From Bacillota bacterium (lineage in GTDB: Bacteria; Bacillota_I; Bacilli_A; RF39; UBA660): a stretch of DNA of 64,000 nt. The position numbers were made by a program, and so were the translations under genes. Position 1 is the stretch's first letter. Each line of letters opens with the position of its first letter. The stretch lies in contig SVAQ01000005.1 of NCBI GenBank assembly GCA_015059305.1, positions 25,366-89,365 of the forward strand. The letters run 5' to 3'. A model generated the notes under the pieces. The model did no database searches. It worked only from the letters and a program-made list of their open reading frames with translations, and was not told where the DNA came from. Shown piece after piece: positions 21,143 to 30,577 of the stretch.

Positions 21143-21171
21143 AAACTAGATAAGCAAATGCTATCTAGTTT
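21143..21171 (-). terminator. Terminator of the unknown gene 21161-21736
   Basis: AAACTAGATA (21143-21152) pairs with TATCTAGTTT (21162-21171) on a 9-base loop, and TTTTATTTTTATA follows on the minus strand. Confidence 0.75.
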
Positions 21172-21736
21172 GTTTTATTCTTAATTCACTTCTTATTTCG
21201 TTTTCTAGAGTATGAATATCCTCAATTGCAGTTTCTACCGTCGTTTCACGCGGTATATCTTGAATTGCTCCTACAGGAACAGCATCATCAATAAACCTAA
21301 CACGATGAATTAATTCGTATAAACCTTCACCGATTAGGTCACTACTGAAGAAAACAATTTTACTAGCACAAGAATCTTTTTCGGTACTTGAGTCAAAACT
21401 TAAACCAGCTGCTGTAACAAATAGCGATTCGTTTTCACTCGTAACTCTTGTATGCGTTACTTCAGTTCGATCATATGATTTACTAGAAAAACCATAGTGT
21501 TCTAATAAAATATCTGGACGATTGATTGGAAATACATAGTGATCAGCTTTGGATGTAACTAGACATTCTACTGTAATTACTTCATCTTTTATAGTTAAAC
21601 GATATGGAATATCATCAATTGAATAATAATATTTATCTTTTCCAACTACATATGGTACGCCATTAGCAAGTAAATGTCTTTGTACAATATCCTTATATAA
21701 GTTAACCTTTGTTTCCAATATCTGTCTACTTTCCAT
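21161..21736 (-). CDS. Conserved-looking protein of unknown function (191 aa)
   Basis: A soluble protein without membrane segment. It contains KYYYSIDDIPYRLTIKDEVI, HYVFPINRPDILLEHYG and KIVFFSSDLIGEGLYELI. The C-terminal 30 residues are a charged helix. Two possible promoter boxes, TTGACT and TAAGAT 17 bases apart, lie upstream on the minus strand. No family recognised. It is divergent from rarA. Confidence 0.6.
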   Translation of the reverse strand: MESRQILETKVNLYKDIVQRHLLANGVPYVVGKDKYYYSIDDIPYRLTIKDEVITVECLVTSKADHYVFPINRPDILLEHYGFSSKSYDRTEVTHTRVTSENESLFVTAAGLSFDSSTEKDSCASKIVFFSSDLIGEGLYELIHRVRFIDDAVPVGAIQDIPRETTVETAIEDIHTLENEIRSELRIKQTR

Positions 21737-21829
21737 GATATATTTTCACACTCCTAAATATATGCAGCAAATATCTTATCAAATACTTTGCTATAAGTCA
21801 AATGGATTGACGCATAATATATAGTCAAG

Positions 21830-21859
21830 TTGCTATTTTCTTATGAACTTTGGTATAAT
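21830..21859 (+). promoter_or_regulatory. Promoter of rarA-gpsA
   Basis: TTGCTA (21830-21835), an 18-base spacer and TATAAT (21854-21859), with an extended -10 TG at 21851-21852. Confidence 0.7.
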
Positions 21860-21875
21860 TATTTATGAGGTTTGT

Positions 21876-23075
21876 ATGAATATTTTAGCTGATCAAGTTA
21901 GACCTAAAACTTTAGATGATGTATTAGGTCAAGAACATTTAATTGGCGAAGGAAAAGTACTTCGTAATTTAATAGAAAATAAACAAATCTTTTCATTAAT
22001 TTTGTATGGTAGACCAGGAACAGGTAAAACTACCCTAGCTCATGTTATTGCCAACGAAGTAGATAAGAAAAGTATTTTTTTGAATGCAGTAATCAATAAT
22101 AAAAATGATTTTGAAAATGCCATTAATGAAGCTAGGATGACTGGTGAAGCTATATTAATTATTGATGAAATTCATCGAATGAATAAAGATAAACAAGATA
22201 TTTTGTTACCATATATTGAAAATGGGACAGTTATATTGATTGGGCTTACAACATCAAACCCTTATATAAAAGTTAATCCTGCAATTCGCAGTCGTGTATC
22301 TATTTTCGAACTTCATGAATTAAGTCCTGAAAATATTAAAGATGGTTTGAAAAAAGCAACGCAACATTTTAAAGATATAACTATTAATGAAAACGCTTTA
22401 ATTTATATTGCAACACTTTGTGGCGGAGATATGCGCTCAGCGTTAAACTTATTAGAGATGGCATATCATAGTAGCAAGGATAAAAATATAACTATTGAGC
22501 ATATTAAATTAATTAATAGTAAACCAAATTTATATGTTGATGCAAACGAAGATGGCCATTACGATATGCTTAGTGCACTCCAAAAATCAATTCGTGGGTC
22601 AGATGTTAATGCATCCCTACACTATCTAGCAAGATTAATTATCGCGGGAGATTTAGATTCAATTGAAAGAAGATTAAGTGTTATTGCTTACGAAGATATT
22701 GGTCTTGCCAATCCTGGAATTGGACCACGTTTAGATAGCGCAATAAATGCTGCCGAAAGAGTTGGCTTGCCTGAAGCCCAAATCCCTTTAGCCCATATCG
22801 TTGTTGAAATGGCCCTATCTCCGAAAAGTAATAGTGCCTATATGGGACTACATCGAGCTATGAATGATATAAATATGGGAAAAGCGGGAAAAATACCTAG
22901 CCATATAAAAAACGGGTCTAAAGATTATAAATATCCCCATGATTATCTAAACGGTTATGTTTCACAACAATATTTACCAGATAATTTAAAAGATCAAGTA
23001 TATTATATTCCCAAAGACAATTTAATTGAAAATAACTTAAATAAAGTACATAAAGAAAGGAAAAATAAAAAATGA
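21876..23075 (+). CDS. rarA: Replication-associated recombination protein A (RarA/MgsA)
   Basis: An AAA+ ATPase acting at stalled forks. About 399 residues from the ATG at 21876 (GAGG upstream): RPKTLDDVLGQEHLIGEGK, Walker A GRPGTGKTT, Walker B AILIIDEIHRMN, sensor LTTSNP and the arginine motif PAIRSRVSIFEL. The C-terminal oligomerisation domain has the typical AYEDIGLANPG and HYDMLSALQKSIRGSD. ATGA overlap couples it to gpsA. It is one of the few rightward host genes right of the prophage. Confidence 0.93.
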   Translation: MNILADQVRPKTLDDVLGQEHLIGEGKVLRNLIENKQIFSLILYGRPGTGKTTLAHVIANEVDKKSIFLNAVINNKNDFENAINEARMTGEAILIIDEIHRMNKDKQDILLPYIENGTVILIGLTTSNPYIKVNPAIRSRVSIFELHELSPENIKDGLKKATQHFKDITINENALIYIATLCGGDMRSALNLLEMAYHSSKDKNITIEHIKLINSKPNLYVDANEDGHYDMLSALQKSIRGSDVNASLHYLARLIIAGDLDSIERRLSVIAYEDIGLANPGIGPRLDSAINAAERVGLPEAQIPLAHIVVEMALSPKSNSAYMGLHRAMNDINMGKAGKIPSHIKNGSKDYKYPHDYLNGYVSQQYLPDNLKDQVYYIPKDNLIENNLNKVHKERKNKK

Positions 23076-24049
23076 AAGTATCAATATTAGGAACTGGAGC
23101 TTATGGAATCGCAATTGCTTCGGCACTTGCCAAAAATAATCATCAAGTCGCTATGTGGAGCGAAAATCAAGAAAAAGTTAAAGAATGGAATGAGACTCAT
23201 CAATTAAAATCAATAATGGAATCGTATGATTTTCCTAAAAACATCACTATTTCCAATGATTTAGAGGAAGTTTTAAAGGACACCAGTATTATTTTTATGA
23301 CTTGTGCATCAAGATTTATATGGGAAGTATCAAAAAATATCAAAGAATATTACCATAAAAGCATTCCTATTTGTATTGCTAGTAAAGGAATTGAAGATAA
23401 TACGTGCAAATTATTATCAAACGTTGTAAAAGAAACATTAAAAACTAACAATATTGCTGTAATATCTGGACCTACTTTTGCTATTGATATGGTTAATAAT
23501 GAACCAGTAGCACTAGCAATTGCATCCAATAATACAAAAACTAGAAATTTAGTGGCAGAAGCGTTGAGTAATGATACCCTAAAACTTCGCAAGTCTAAAG
23601 ATATGATTGGAGTCCAAATTTGTGGTAGTGTGAAAAATATTATTGCGATAGCATCGGGAATTTTAGGAGGGCTTGGTTATTCAGAAAGTACTCAAGCGTT
23701 TTTAATTAACGAATCGCTACATGATATAAAAGATTTAATTTATTTCCTAGGGGGAAAACCTAAAACTATTTTGTCTTTTGCCGGAGTTGGTGATCTTCTA
23801 ATGACTAGTATGTCGAAGAAAAGTCGTAACTACTCTTTTGGTTTTGTAATTGGTTCTACTGGTGATATTAATAAAATTAAAGAATATAGAGAAAAAAATA
23901 CTGTTGAGGGGTATTTTACTACCAAAATTGTTCTTAGATTATTAGATAAAAAGAATATTCAAATTCCACTTATCACTTTAATAAATGATATTATTGATGG
24001 TAAAAAAGATCCTCATGAACTAGCAGATTTTTTAATTAGTAAAAAATAA
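23072..24049 (+). CDS. gpsA: Glycerol-3-phosphate dehydrogenase [NAD(P)+]
   Basis: It makes sn-glycerol-3-phosphate for phospholipid synthesis from dihydroxyacetone phosphate. The Rossmann motif ILGTGAYGIAIASALAKN is at the N-terminus, followed by ISGPTFAIDM, the catalytic Lys region (VQICGSVKNIIAIASGI) and GVGDLLMTSMSKKSRNY. 325 residues is the usual length. Four-base overlap with rarA; bidirectional terminator after the stop. Confidence 0.95.
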   Translation: MKVSILGTGAYGIAIASALAKNNHQVAMWSENQEKVKEWNETHQLKSIMESYDFPKNITISNDLEEVLKDTSIIFMTCASRFIWEVSKNIKEYYHKSIPICIASKGIEDNTCKLLSNVVKETLKTNNIAVISGPTFAIDMVNNEPVALAIASNNTKTRNLVAEALSNDTLKLRKSKDMIGVQICGSVKNIIAIASGILGGLGYSESTQAFLINESLHDIKDLIYFLGGKPKTILSFAGVGDLLMTSMSKKSRNYSFGFVIGSTGDINKIKEYREKNTVEGYFTTKIVLRLLDKKNIQIPLITLINDIIDGKKDPHELADFLISKK

Positions 24050-24079
24050 AGCATTGAAAGTAAAATTTCAATGCTTTTT
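24048..24079. terminator. Bidirectional terminator between gpsA and the YkgJ-type gene
   Basis: AAAGCATTGAAA (24048-24059), loop GTAAAA, TTTCAATGCTTTTT (24066-24079). Both convergent genes end within its arms. Confidence 0.9.
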
Positions 24080-24734
24080 ATCTTTTTAAATAAATTGGGT
24101 CATTTGGAGCCATTATACGATGTTCACTATTTGCTTTTTGAAAAGCTTCGGGAAAAGCTAAAGATAAGTTATGTAAACCACTAAGAATTTCTCTAATTTC
24201 TTCTTCTGCTACTCCATTAAAGTTTCTTGCAAATATATCTTTAAATAAATTGTACGCATCCTCACGTAGTTGAGATTCAACCGACTGACCAGTTAATCGT
24301 TTTACTAGTTTTCGCAAAACCTTTTGTTGAGGTTGCCACATCATAATAAATTCCATCGGATCTTTTTCCCAATGACAAGTTCCATTTTCTCCAGGTATAA
24401 GATTTACTCCGCCACTAGGTCGATGTTCAAAATCATATTTACAACCTGTTTCTGTTAGTGACATGCATGAAGTGCGCATAGAAAGTAAATCAACTATCGG
24501 ACGATTAACATTTCTAGCTTTAACATATAAAAATGGTTGAGCTGCTATTCTTCCATTAAATTCTTGAAAATCTAGAACACTAACAATTGAAATATAACCT
24601 TCTTCGAGTTTTCCTAATAAATAGTCAAATTTTAAATTTTCAAAGTCCTCTGGTGCATATTGGCACCCGCCCTTTTTACAACATTGGCCACCGCATTTAG
24701 CGCATAATTCTTTGTTTTCATAAATATTTTCCAT
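24078..24734 (-). CDS. YkgJ-type Cys-cluster protein
   Basis: The 218-residue protein has the cysteine cluster CAKCGGQCCKKGGC (11-24) and further cysteines in RTSCMSLTETGCKYDF and ENGTCHWEK. This matches the zinc/iron-chelating YkgJ/UPF0153-like domain. The C-terminal ~90 residues are helical. AAGGGGG lies before the ATG. The biochemical role of the family is not established. Confidence 0.75.
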   Translation of the reverse strand: MENIYENKELCAKCGGQCCKKGGCQYAPEDFENLKFDYLLGKLEEGYISIVSVLDFQEFNGRIAAQPFLYVKARNVNRPIVDLLSMRTSCMSLTETGCKYDFEHRPSGGVNLIPGENGTCHWEKDPMEFIMMWQPQQKVLRKLVKRLTGQSVESQLREDAYNLFKDIFARNFNGVAEEEIREILSGLHNLSLAFPEAFQKANSEHRIMAPNDPIYLKR

Positions 24735-24798
24735 AGTAACCCCCTTTGAACGAACCTTATTATATATTTAATTAACTATTCTTGCAAGAAAAAAGGGA

Positions 24799-26658
24799 TT
24801 ACTTAAAATCCTCTTTAATTTTATTTATAATTGTTTGTTCATCTAAAGCGGTTAATTTAATTAATTCCTCTCTTGAGGCATGAGTTAAAAATTCATCATT
24901 TATAGCAAATATTTTAAACTTTGAGGAAAAATTATATTCTAATACATCCTGTGCTAAAACACTTCCCAAAGAGCCTAATTTCATGCTTTCTTCATAAATA
25001 TAAATAGGTTTATTCATCTTAACAATTTGTGAAAACATTTTCTTATCATATGGTTTGATAAAACGCGCATTGATTACACTTATATCGAGATTTTCTTTAG
25101 CTAATTGTTCTGCTATATTAATAGCTCTTCCTACAAAATCACCATAAGTAATAATAAATGCATCTTGACCTTTTCTGGCTACATCCCAAGAACCAATCGG
25201 TAACACCTGAGCTTTACCGTAATCATATTTAATATTTATTTTAGGATATCTTATAGCAAATGGGGCATTGCAAGCTAATGATGTGCAAATTAAATCATTT
25301 GCTTCCTTAGCATCCTTAGGCATAGTAATTATCATATTAGGTATATTCATCATCATCGGAATGTCAAATACACCTTGATGAGAAACTCCATCTCCAGGAA
25401 CAAGACCTGCCCGATCAATACAAAGGGTTACACCGGTCTTCATTCTAGCAATATCATGGACTAGTTCGTCATATCCTCTTTGCAAAAACGTTGAATAAAC
25501 AAAAAAGATTGGTTTTTTATTATTTAAAGCCAAGCCATTTGCTAGTAAAAGCCCATGTTCCTCGGCAATCCCGACATCAATAAATTGGTTTGGTAATTTT
25601 TCTTTAATGGTATCTAATTTACTTCCATAACACATCCCTGGAGTAATACAAATTATGTCTTTGTCCTTACGTGCGAAATTATATACATACGAACTAATTA
25701 TCTCGCTATAAGATGGCAAGTTCGCTACTTTCTTTAATTCCCCTGTATTAGTATCAAACGCAGAAATGCCATGAAATTTTCCTATTTTATCTTCCTCAGC
25801 TAAAGGATAACCCATCCCTTTTTGAGTAATAACATGTAATAATACAGGCCCGTTTTCATTTTTAGCAATTTCCAAGTATTTTAAAAGTTCTTCATAATCA
25901 TGACCATTAATCGGACCGTAGTATTCAATTCCAAAATCATCAAATAAAGAACCTTTATTTAAATAGATTTTTTTTAAGTTTTCCTTTACTGAATTTAAGC
26001 CTTTTGCAATATTTTTACCTATTTTGGTTTTATTTAAAATATTTTTTGTGTTTTTCTTAGCTTTATTATAGCCTTTACCAGATCGTATTGAATCTAGAAC
26101 ATTATGAATTGCTCCGACATTTTCGCTAATACTCATTTGATTGTCATTTAAAATGATAATTTGCTTTGCTTGCATATCACCAATTTGATTTAAAGCTTCA
26201 TACGCAAGACCATTACTTATTGAACCATCCCCAATAATCGAAATAATATTATAATTATTTTTATCTAAATCCCTAGCTATAGCCATTCCTAGCCCAGTTC
26301 CAATTGAAGTCGAAGAATGGCCGGCTTCAAATCGATCATATTTTGATTCTGAAATACTTTGAAATCCAGATAAACCATCTTTTTTTCTTAAACTCGTAAA
26401 AGCTTCAGATCGACCGGTTAATATTTTATACGGATAACATTGATGACCTACATCATATAAAAAAATATCCTTTTCGGGATCAAATATTTTCATCATAGCA
26501 ATTGTTAAATCAACAATTCCTAAATTGGATGACAAATGACCGCCAGTACTTGAAACATTTTCTAAAATGAATTTTCTAATATCAATAGCTAATTCTTGCA
26601 TCTCAGTTACTTGCATTTCTTTAATCTTTTTATAATCAAATATATTATCTTTCTTCAT
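24799..26658 (-). CDS. dxs: 1-deoxy-D-xylulose-5-phosphate synthase
   Basis: First enzyme of the MEP isoprenoid pathway (pyruvate + glyceraldehyde 3-phosphate). 619 residues with GGHLSSNLGIVDLTIAM, the His in YDVGHQCYPYKILTGR, the thiamine diphosphate motif GDGSISNGLAYEALNQIG ending in NDN, FDDFGIEYYGPINGHD, and the transketolase C-terminal parts FIDVGIAEEHGLLLANGLA and DRAGLVPGDGVSHQG. It overlaps tcdA by 14 bases, so the two are translated together. Confidence 0.96.
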   Translation of the reverse strand: MKKDNIFDYKKIKEMQVTEMQELAIDIRKFILENVSSTGGHLSSNLGIVDLTIAMMKIFDPEKDIFLYDVGHQCYPYKILTGRSEAFTSLRKKDGLSGFQSISESKYDRFEAGHSSTSIGTGLGMAIARDLDKNNYNIISIIGDGSISNGLAYEALNQIGDMQAKQIIILNDNQMSISENVGAIHNVLDSIRSGKGYNKAKKNTKNILNKTKIGKNIAKGLNSVKENLKKIYLNKGSLFDDFGIEYYGPINGHDYEELLKYLEIAKNENGPVLLHVITQKGMGYPLAEEDKIGKFHGISAFDTNTGELKKVANLPSYSEIISSYVYNFARKDKDIICITPGMCYGSKLDTIKEKLPNQFIDVGIAEEHGLLLANGLALNNKKPIFFVYSTFLQRGYDELVHDIARMKTGVTLCIDRAGLVPGDGVSHQGVFDIPMMMNIPNMIITMPKDAKEANDLICTSLACNAPFAIRYPKINIKYDYGKAQVLPIGSWDVARKGQDAFIITYGDFVGRAINIAEQLAKENLDISVINARFIKPYDKKMFSQIVKMNKPIYIYEESMKLGSLGSVLAQDVLEYNFSSKFKIFAINDEFLTHASREELIKLTALDEQTIINKIKEDFK

Positions 26659-27316
26659 TAATTAAATCCTTTATTACAGCATCTGCTAGTAAAATACCCG
26701 CGGAAGCTGACACACTCATATATGAAGAGACTGGATTTGCTTTAATAGGAATTTCGCAAGACGATACTACTTTTACATCATCTATAAAATCTATTTTATT
26801 TAACTCGTGGCGAAGTTTCTTCCCAAGAGGGTCACCAACTGTTTTTCTTAGCGAATTAACACTTAATTTTTGAATATCTGTACGATTTCCAACTCCAAGT
26901 GAACAGATAATTTTTTTATTATGCTTTTTGGCGCTTGTAATTAATAAAATTTTAGCTTCAATACTATCACAAGCATCAATGATATAGTCATAGTTTGTAT
27001 AATCAATAATACTATCTTTGGTTAAAAACTCATTTCTAATAGTCACTTTAATATCTTCACTAATATTTTGGGCATAATTTTTTAATACCTCAACCTTTTG
27101 ACACCCTAGAACATTTTTATTTGAATGTAATTGTCTATTTAAATTACTTTCTTCATATGAATCAAAGTCTACGATAGTAATATTTTTAATTCCTGAACGA
27201 ATTAATATTTCAAAACAAACTGAACCTACGCCACCAACTCCTACTAATAAAATATTTGCATTATTTAATCTATTAATTTCCTCATTAGAAAGCAATCCTG
27301 CTAATCTCTCATACAT
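26645..27316 (-). CDS. tcdA: tRNA threonylcarbamoyladenosine dehydratase (TcdA/CsdL, E1-like)
   Basis: The ThiF/MoeB-type adenylating fold makes cyclic t6A at tRNA position 37. 223 residues: nucleotide site LLVGVGGVGSVCFEIL, FDSYEESNLNRQLHS, YIIDACDSIEAKILL and GVGNRTDIQKL. The length is slightly under the usual 240-270. It is transcribed with dxs and lies downstream of a structured RNA. A different E1-like role is possible. Confidence 0.85.
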   Translation of the reverse strand: MYERLAGLLSNEEINRLNNANILLVGVGGVGSVCFEILIRSGIKNITIVDFDSYEESNLNRQLHSNKNVLGCQKVEVLKNYAQNISEDIKVTIRNEFLTKDSIIDYTNYDYIIDACDSIEAKILLITSAKKHNKKIICSLGVGNRTDIQKLSVNSLRKTVGDPLGKKLRHELNKIDFIDDVKVVSSCEIPIKANPVSSYMSVSASAGILLADAVIKDLINEER

Positions 27317-27332
27317 AATTATTATTCCTTTA

Positions 27333-27507
27333 AAAAAAATCTAGAAGTTTACCGTTGATAAAATCCCGCTCTTCGCAGGTGGGTAATCACATGAATCAAC
27401 TTTAGGATCTCTACTCACTTAATGGGTAGATCTTCAACACCGTAATTCAATTAGATCCCCGTTTATCTATCATTGTCGGTTTTATGCTTGATAAACTATC
27501 TAGACAA
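27333..27507 (-). ncRNA. Rod-like structured RNA, possibly 6S RNA
   Basis: A roughly 175-nt transcript between herA-like and tcdA. Its 5' end CTAGATAGTTTATC (27503 to 27490) pairs with its 3' end GGTAAACTTCTAG (27353 to 27341) in a 13-bp helix with one bulge, followed by eight U. Next inside, ATAAAA-CCG pairs with CGG-GA-TTTTAT. An extended -10 TGATATAAT (27520 to 27512) places the start right at the closing helix. A long rod closed by its own ends and free-standing expression are traits of 6S RNA. A leader of tcdA-dxs is the alternative. Confidence 0.5.
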
Positions 27508-27581
27508 TTTAATTATATCAAAGGATATGTTTAAAATAAATAGACTTTACTGTAATTGACAGCAAAAATTAAGTCATTAAA

Positions 27582-27605
27582 AAAAGGATATTAATTAATC
27601 CTTTT
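27582..27605 (-). terminator. Terminator of the HerA-like gene
   Basis: AAAAGGAT (27582-27589), 8-base loop, ATCCTTTT (27598-27605); on the minus strand a T7 run follows. Confidence 0.85.
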
Positions 27606-29352
27606 ATCTCCAGCATCCAGACACGTTACAGTTTGAACTATATGGCATTGGATTTGGCATTTCCAGTTTTACAATCATCGGAATTTTAAATGCACTACCA
27701 AATGCTACACAAGTACCAGGTTGTAATGTCTTTTGTTTTTCTATAACGTCTGTAGACATATTAGGAAGCATTTCTTCAATATATTTTATATCAAGTGGAT
27801 GGGTCATTTTAAATATTAAAAAGTTTGAACATTGAGCAATAACTGTATCAGAGATTTCTACCGGTCTTTGAGAAATAATATCTAATAACACACCATATTT
27901 TCTTCCTTCTTTAGCTATCCGATCAAAGATATTATATCCAAGTAAGAATGTATCATTGTCTTTTTGAATATATCTATGTGCTTCTTCCAAAAATAAATGA
28001 AAAGGAATACTTGCTCTATTTTTTAATCCTTTAGAATAATCAAATAATAATTTGCAGAAAATCTTTACTATGACTTTAGCATATACATCGTCAATATCCT
28101 CTAAATTGATATTAATAATTTGCGCCTTCTTTTCTCCAATTGATTTTAAAGAATTAATAAATTCCTCATTAGAAACATAGCGACCACCATTAAAATATGT
28201 TCCTACTACTCCACCAACGATTGTATTGATTCTTACCTTTAATATTGAAGCATCATCTACTAATGTATCGTTATGTAAAAAGCCTTCGCTTATTAGCGTA
28301 AATTCTAATGCTTTAGCAAAATCTTTTAATGAATAAAATACCTTAGGATCTGGGGCAAGTGCTTCAATTGAATCATCAATATGTTTTAAAATATATTCTG
28401 TAATAAGTACTGATTCTCCAAAATAACCATTAGAATCAATTTCAAAACATTCACTAAAAGAACGCGTATATCCTAATCCCGGAATTGTAGTATCAAAGTT
28501 AAACTCTGGCGTATTACACGTTTCAATAATTGTAAAAATTTCATTTTTCTTTTGCGAAGTTGTTTCGCTGCTAAATAATACTGCTAACAAAGCTTTTGCT
28601 ATTAAATGATTCTTATATCTTCTAGAATCTGGATTATCCATTGCAAAAATTTTAGATAACTTTAAAGTTTTTTCCAATATTGGTAATTGTGTATGACTAC
28701 TTGCTTGAAGAAGCAATGCATAATCATCTAAAGTAAGTAGATTAACTGGAATTTGTAATAAAACATCAGTGGGATCTACAGGATTAGTAGTCACAAACTT
28801 ATAATTATATTCAGGATTTATTTCATTTAGTTTTCCAAAAGCGTTTTTATATTCACCATATGCATCAAAAATAAATAAATTAGCATTCTTTGTACTAGTG
28901 TTTTTATTTAAGAAAATATTTTGAACTATTCTTGATACTCCACATGATTTACCTGATCCAGAATTACCAAATATTGCTAAGTGATTTGAAAATAAATCGT
29001 TAATATTAGGACATACTGTAAACCCCTTATAAATAGCACTTGCGCCTAAAACAAAGCTATTTTCATTATATTGTCCTACTAAAGCCATTAACTCACCACC
29101 GTTAATAACCCGAATAGTCGAAGATAATAAAGGCTTTCTTAGTACACCATTAATATAACGATCTTGAACATATTCTCCTAAAAATTTAATCTTTATAATT
29201 TCATCATTTAATTCTGTAATTTCTCCTAAAATTCTTTGATCATTACTTTCAAAAACGACATGGAGATTCATTAAATCTGCAGTAATAGTACTCTTAGCTA
29301 AATTTTGGACATGAGCAATATTATCACTTATATAAAGAATTTTTCCGAACAT
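27604..29352 (-). CDS. HerA-like hexameric ATPase (DUF87/FtsK-HerA superfamily)
   Basis: The 582-residue protein has an N-terminal beta-barrel (HAS-barrel, about 1-110) followed by the HerA ATPase core with Walker A FGNSGSGKSCGVSRIVQNI, Walker B PFHLFLEEAHRYIQ and the HerA-typical KEGRKYGVLLDIISQRP. HerA translocates DNA and usually works with the NurA nuclease in end resection. No NurA-like gene is seen nearby. The protein ends with a small Cys pair (NCNVSGCW). AGAGGTG lies before the ATG. Confidence 0.85.
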   Translation of the reverse strand: MFGKILYISDNIAHVQNLAKSTITADLMNLHVVFESNDQRILGEITELNDEIIKIKFLGEYVQDRYINGVLRKPLLSSTIRVINGGELMALVGQYNENSFVLGASAIYKGFTVCPNINDLFSNHLAIFGNSGSGKSCGVSRIVQNIFLNKNTSTKNANLFIFDAYGEYKNAFGKLNEINPEYNYKFVTTNPVDPTDVLLQIPVNLLTLDDYALLLQASSHTQLPILEKTLKLSKIFAMDNPDSRRYKNHLIAKALLAVLFSSETTSQKKNEIFTIIETCNTPEFNFDTTIPGLGYTRSFSECFEIDSNGYFGESVLITEYILKHIDDSIEALAPDPKVFYSLKDFAKALEFTLISEGFLHNDTLVDDASILKVRINTIVGGVVGTYFNGGRYVSNEEFINSLKSIGEKKAQIININLEDIDDVYAKVIVKIFCKLLFDYSKGLKNRASIPFHLFLEEAHRYIQKDNDTFLLGYNIFDRIAKEGRKYGVLLDIISQRPVEISDTVIAQCSNFLIFKMTHPLDIKYIEEMLPNMSTDVIEKQKTLQPGTCVAFGSAFKIPMIVKLEMPNPMPYSSNCNVSGCWR

Positions 29353-29435
29353 AAAAACACCTCTTTATTCTTTAATTATTATATCATAAAGAAATAAAAA
29401 TAGAAAAATAAATTAATACTTTTCTATTATTTAAA

Positions 29436-30404
29436 TTATAAAATTTGCATTTCTTTAATTTCTTTTAAAGTTTGTTCTTCCCAACTTGAAGCTTGAACTT
29501 GGGCAATATGTTTCTTTCCTAGTATTAACATTAATAACCGCGATTGCCCAATTCCCCCACCAATTGTGTATGGAATTTCCCTCTTTAAAACTTTTTGATG
29601 ATATGGAAATGCTATTTTTTCTTCTGCTTTTGCTTTCTTTAATTGTGATATTAACGATTTTTCATCTACTCTAATTCCCATCGAAGATAGTTCAACAGCT
29701 TTATCTAAATTCTTTGAAAAAACAAGCAAGTCACCATCTAAAGACCAATCATCATAATCAGGACTTCTTAAATCATGAGGAATACCTGATTTTAGTTTAT
29801 CGCCAATTCCAATAATAAAAATCGCTTTTTTTTCTCTAGTGATTAGTTCTTCTCTTTCTTTTGGAGTTTTATCAGGATACAGATCTTCTAGTTCTTGACT
29901 AGTAATAAAAGTAATTGTCTTAGGAAGTTCTAAACTTAAAAAAGGATACTTCTTTTTCATTGTGCTTAATGTTTGTCTAATTGCTTTATATATAGCACGT
30001 ACTGTTTCTTGCAAAAATTCAATTTTTCGATCATCTTTTTCAATCACTTTTTCCCAGTCCCATTGTTCAACATACATTGAATGAATATCATCAACTATTT
30101 CGTCTTTACGAATAGCTTTCATATCTGTATATAAGCCGGTATGCATCGCAAAACCGTATCTACCTAACGCTTCACGTTTCCATTTAGCTAAAGAGTGAAC
30201 AATCTCAAATTGTTCATCACTTTTCATAAAATCAACTGATTTTTCTGTACCAGTTAATCCATCTTGCAGACCCGAAGATGTTTTTACAAATAATGGACTT
30301 CCAACTTTAGTAAGTCCTAACCTTTTTTCTAATTGACTTTCAAAATATTTTTTTACTTCATCAATCATTTTAATTGTTTCTAAATAACTTAATTTCTTTT
30401 TCAT
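29436..30404 (-). CDS. asnA: Aspartate-ammonia ligase (asparagine synthetase A)
   Basis: It makes asparagine from aspartate, ammonia and ATP. The 322-residue protein has FVKTSSGLQDGLTGTEKSVD, the class II aaRS-like core with LAKWKREALGRYGF, VEQWDWEK and the C-terminal GGGIGQSRLLMLIL. Strong AAGGA site. The 484-base region upstream holds a T-box leader and a small Asn-rich reading frame, so expression should respond to asparaginyl-tRNA. Confidence 0.96.
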   Translation of the reverse strand: MKKKLSYLETIKMIDEVKKYFESQLEKRLGLTKVGSPLFVKTSSGLQDGLTGTEKSVDFMKSDEQFEIVHSLAKWKREALGRYGFAMHTGLYTDMKAIRKDEIVDDIHSMYVEQWDWEKVIEKDDRKIEFLQETVRAIYKAIRQTLSTMKKKYPFLSLELPKTITFITSQELEDLYPDKTPKEREELITREKKAIFIIGIGDKLKSGIPHDLRSPDYDDWSLDGDLLVFSKNLDKAVELSSMGIRVDEKSLISQLKKAKAEEKIAFPYHQKVLKREIPYTIGGGIGQSRLLMLILGKKHIAQVQASSWEEQTLKEIKEMQIL

Positions 30405-30512
30405 TTTTCTTTCCTTCTTTCTTAATTTAAATTCTAATTAAGATACTTGTAGGACATATCTATTTTATTTATTTTTATTCCTAAAATAGATTCAAATGAA
30501 ATATATTCTATT

Positions 30513-30551
30513 TTAGGTTCTTATATTATTGTTATTGTCATCTTCTGTCAT
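30513..30551 (-). CDS. 12-residue Asn-rich leader peptide before asnA
   Basis: MTEDDNNNNIRT, with AAGGAAG spaced before the ATG. Four consecutive Asn codons follow two Asp codons, and the frame lies between the T-box terminator and asnA. An inverted repeat, CTAAAATAGA (30481-30490) with TCTATTTTAG (30507-30516), overlaps its stop codon. A second AAAATAGA-like segment near 30465 could pair with the same arm. This looks like a ribosome-stalling leader, but no U-tract follows the hairpin. Confidence 0.45.
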   Translation of the reverse strand: MTEDDNNNNIRT

Positions 30552-30577
30552 ATTATCACTTCCTTTTTCTTAAAAAT

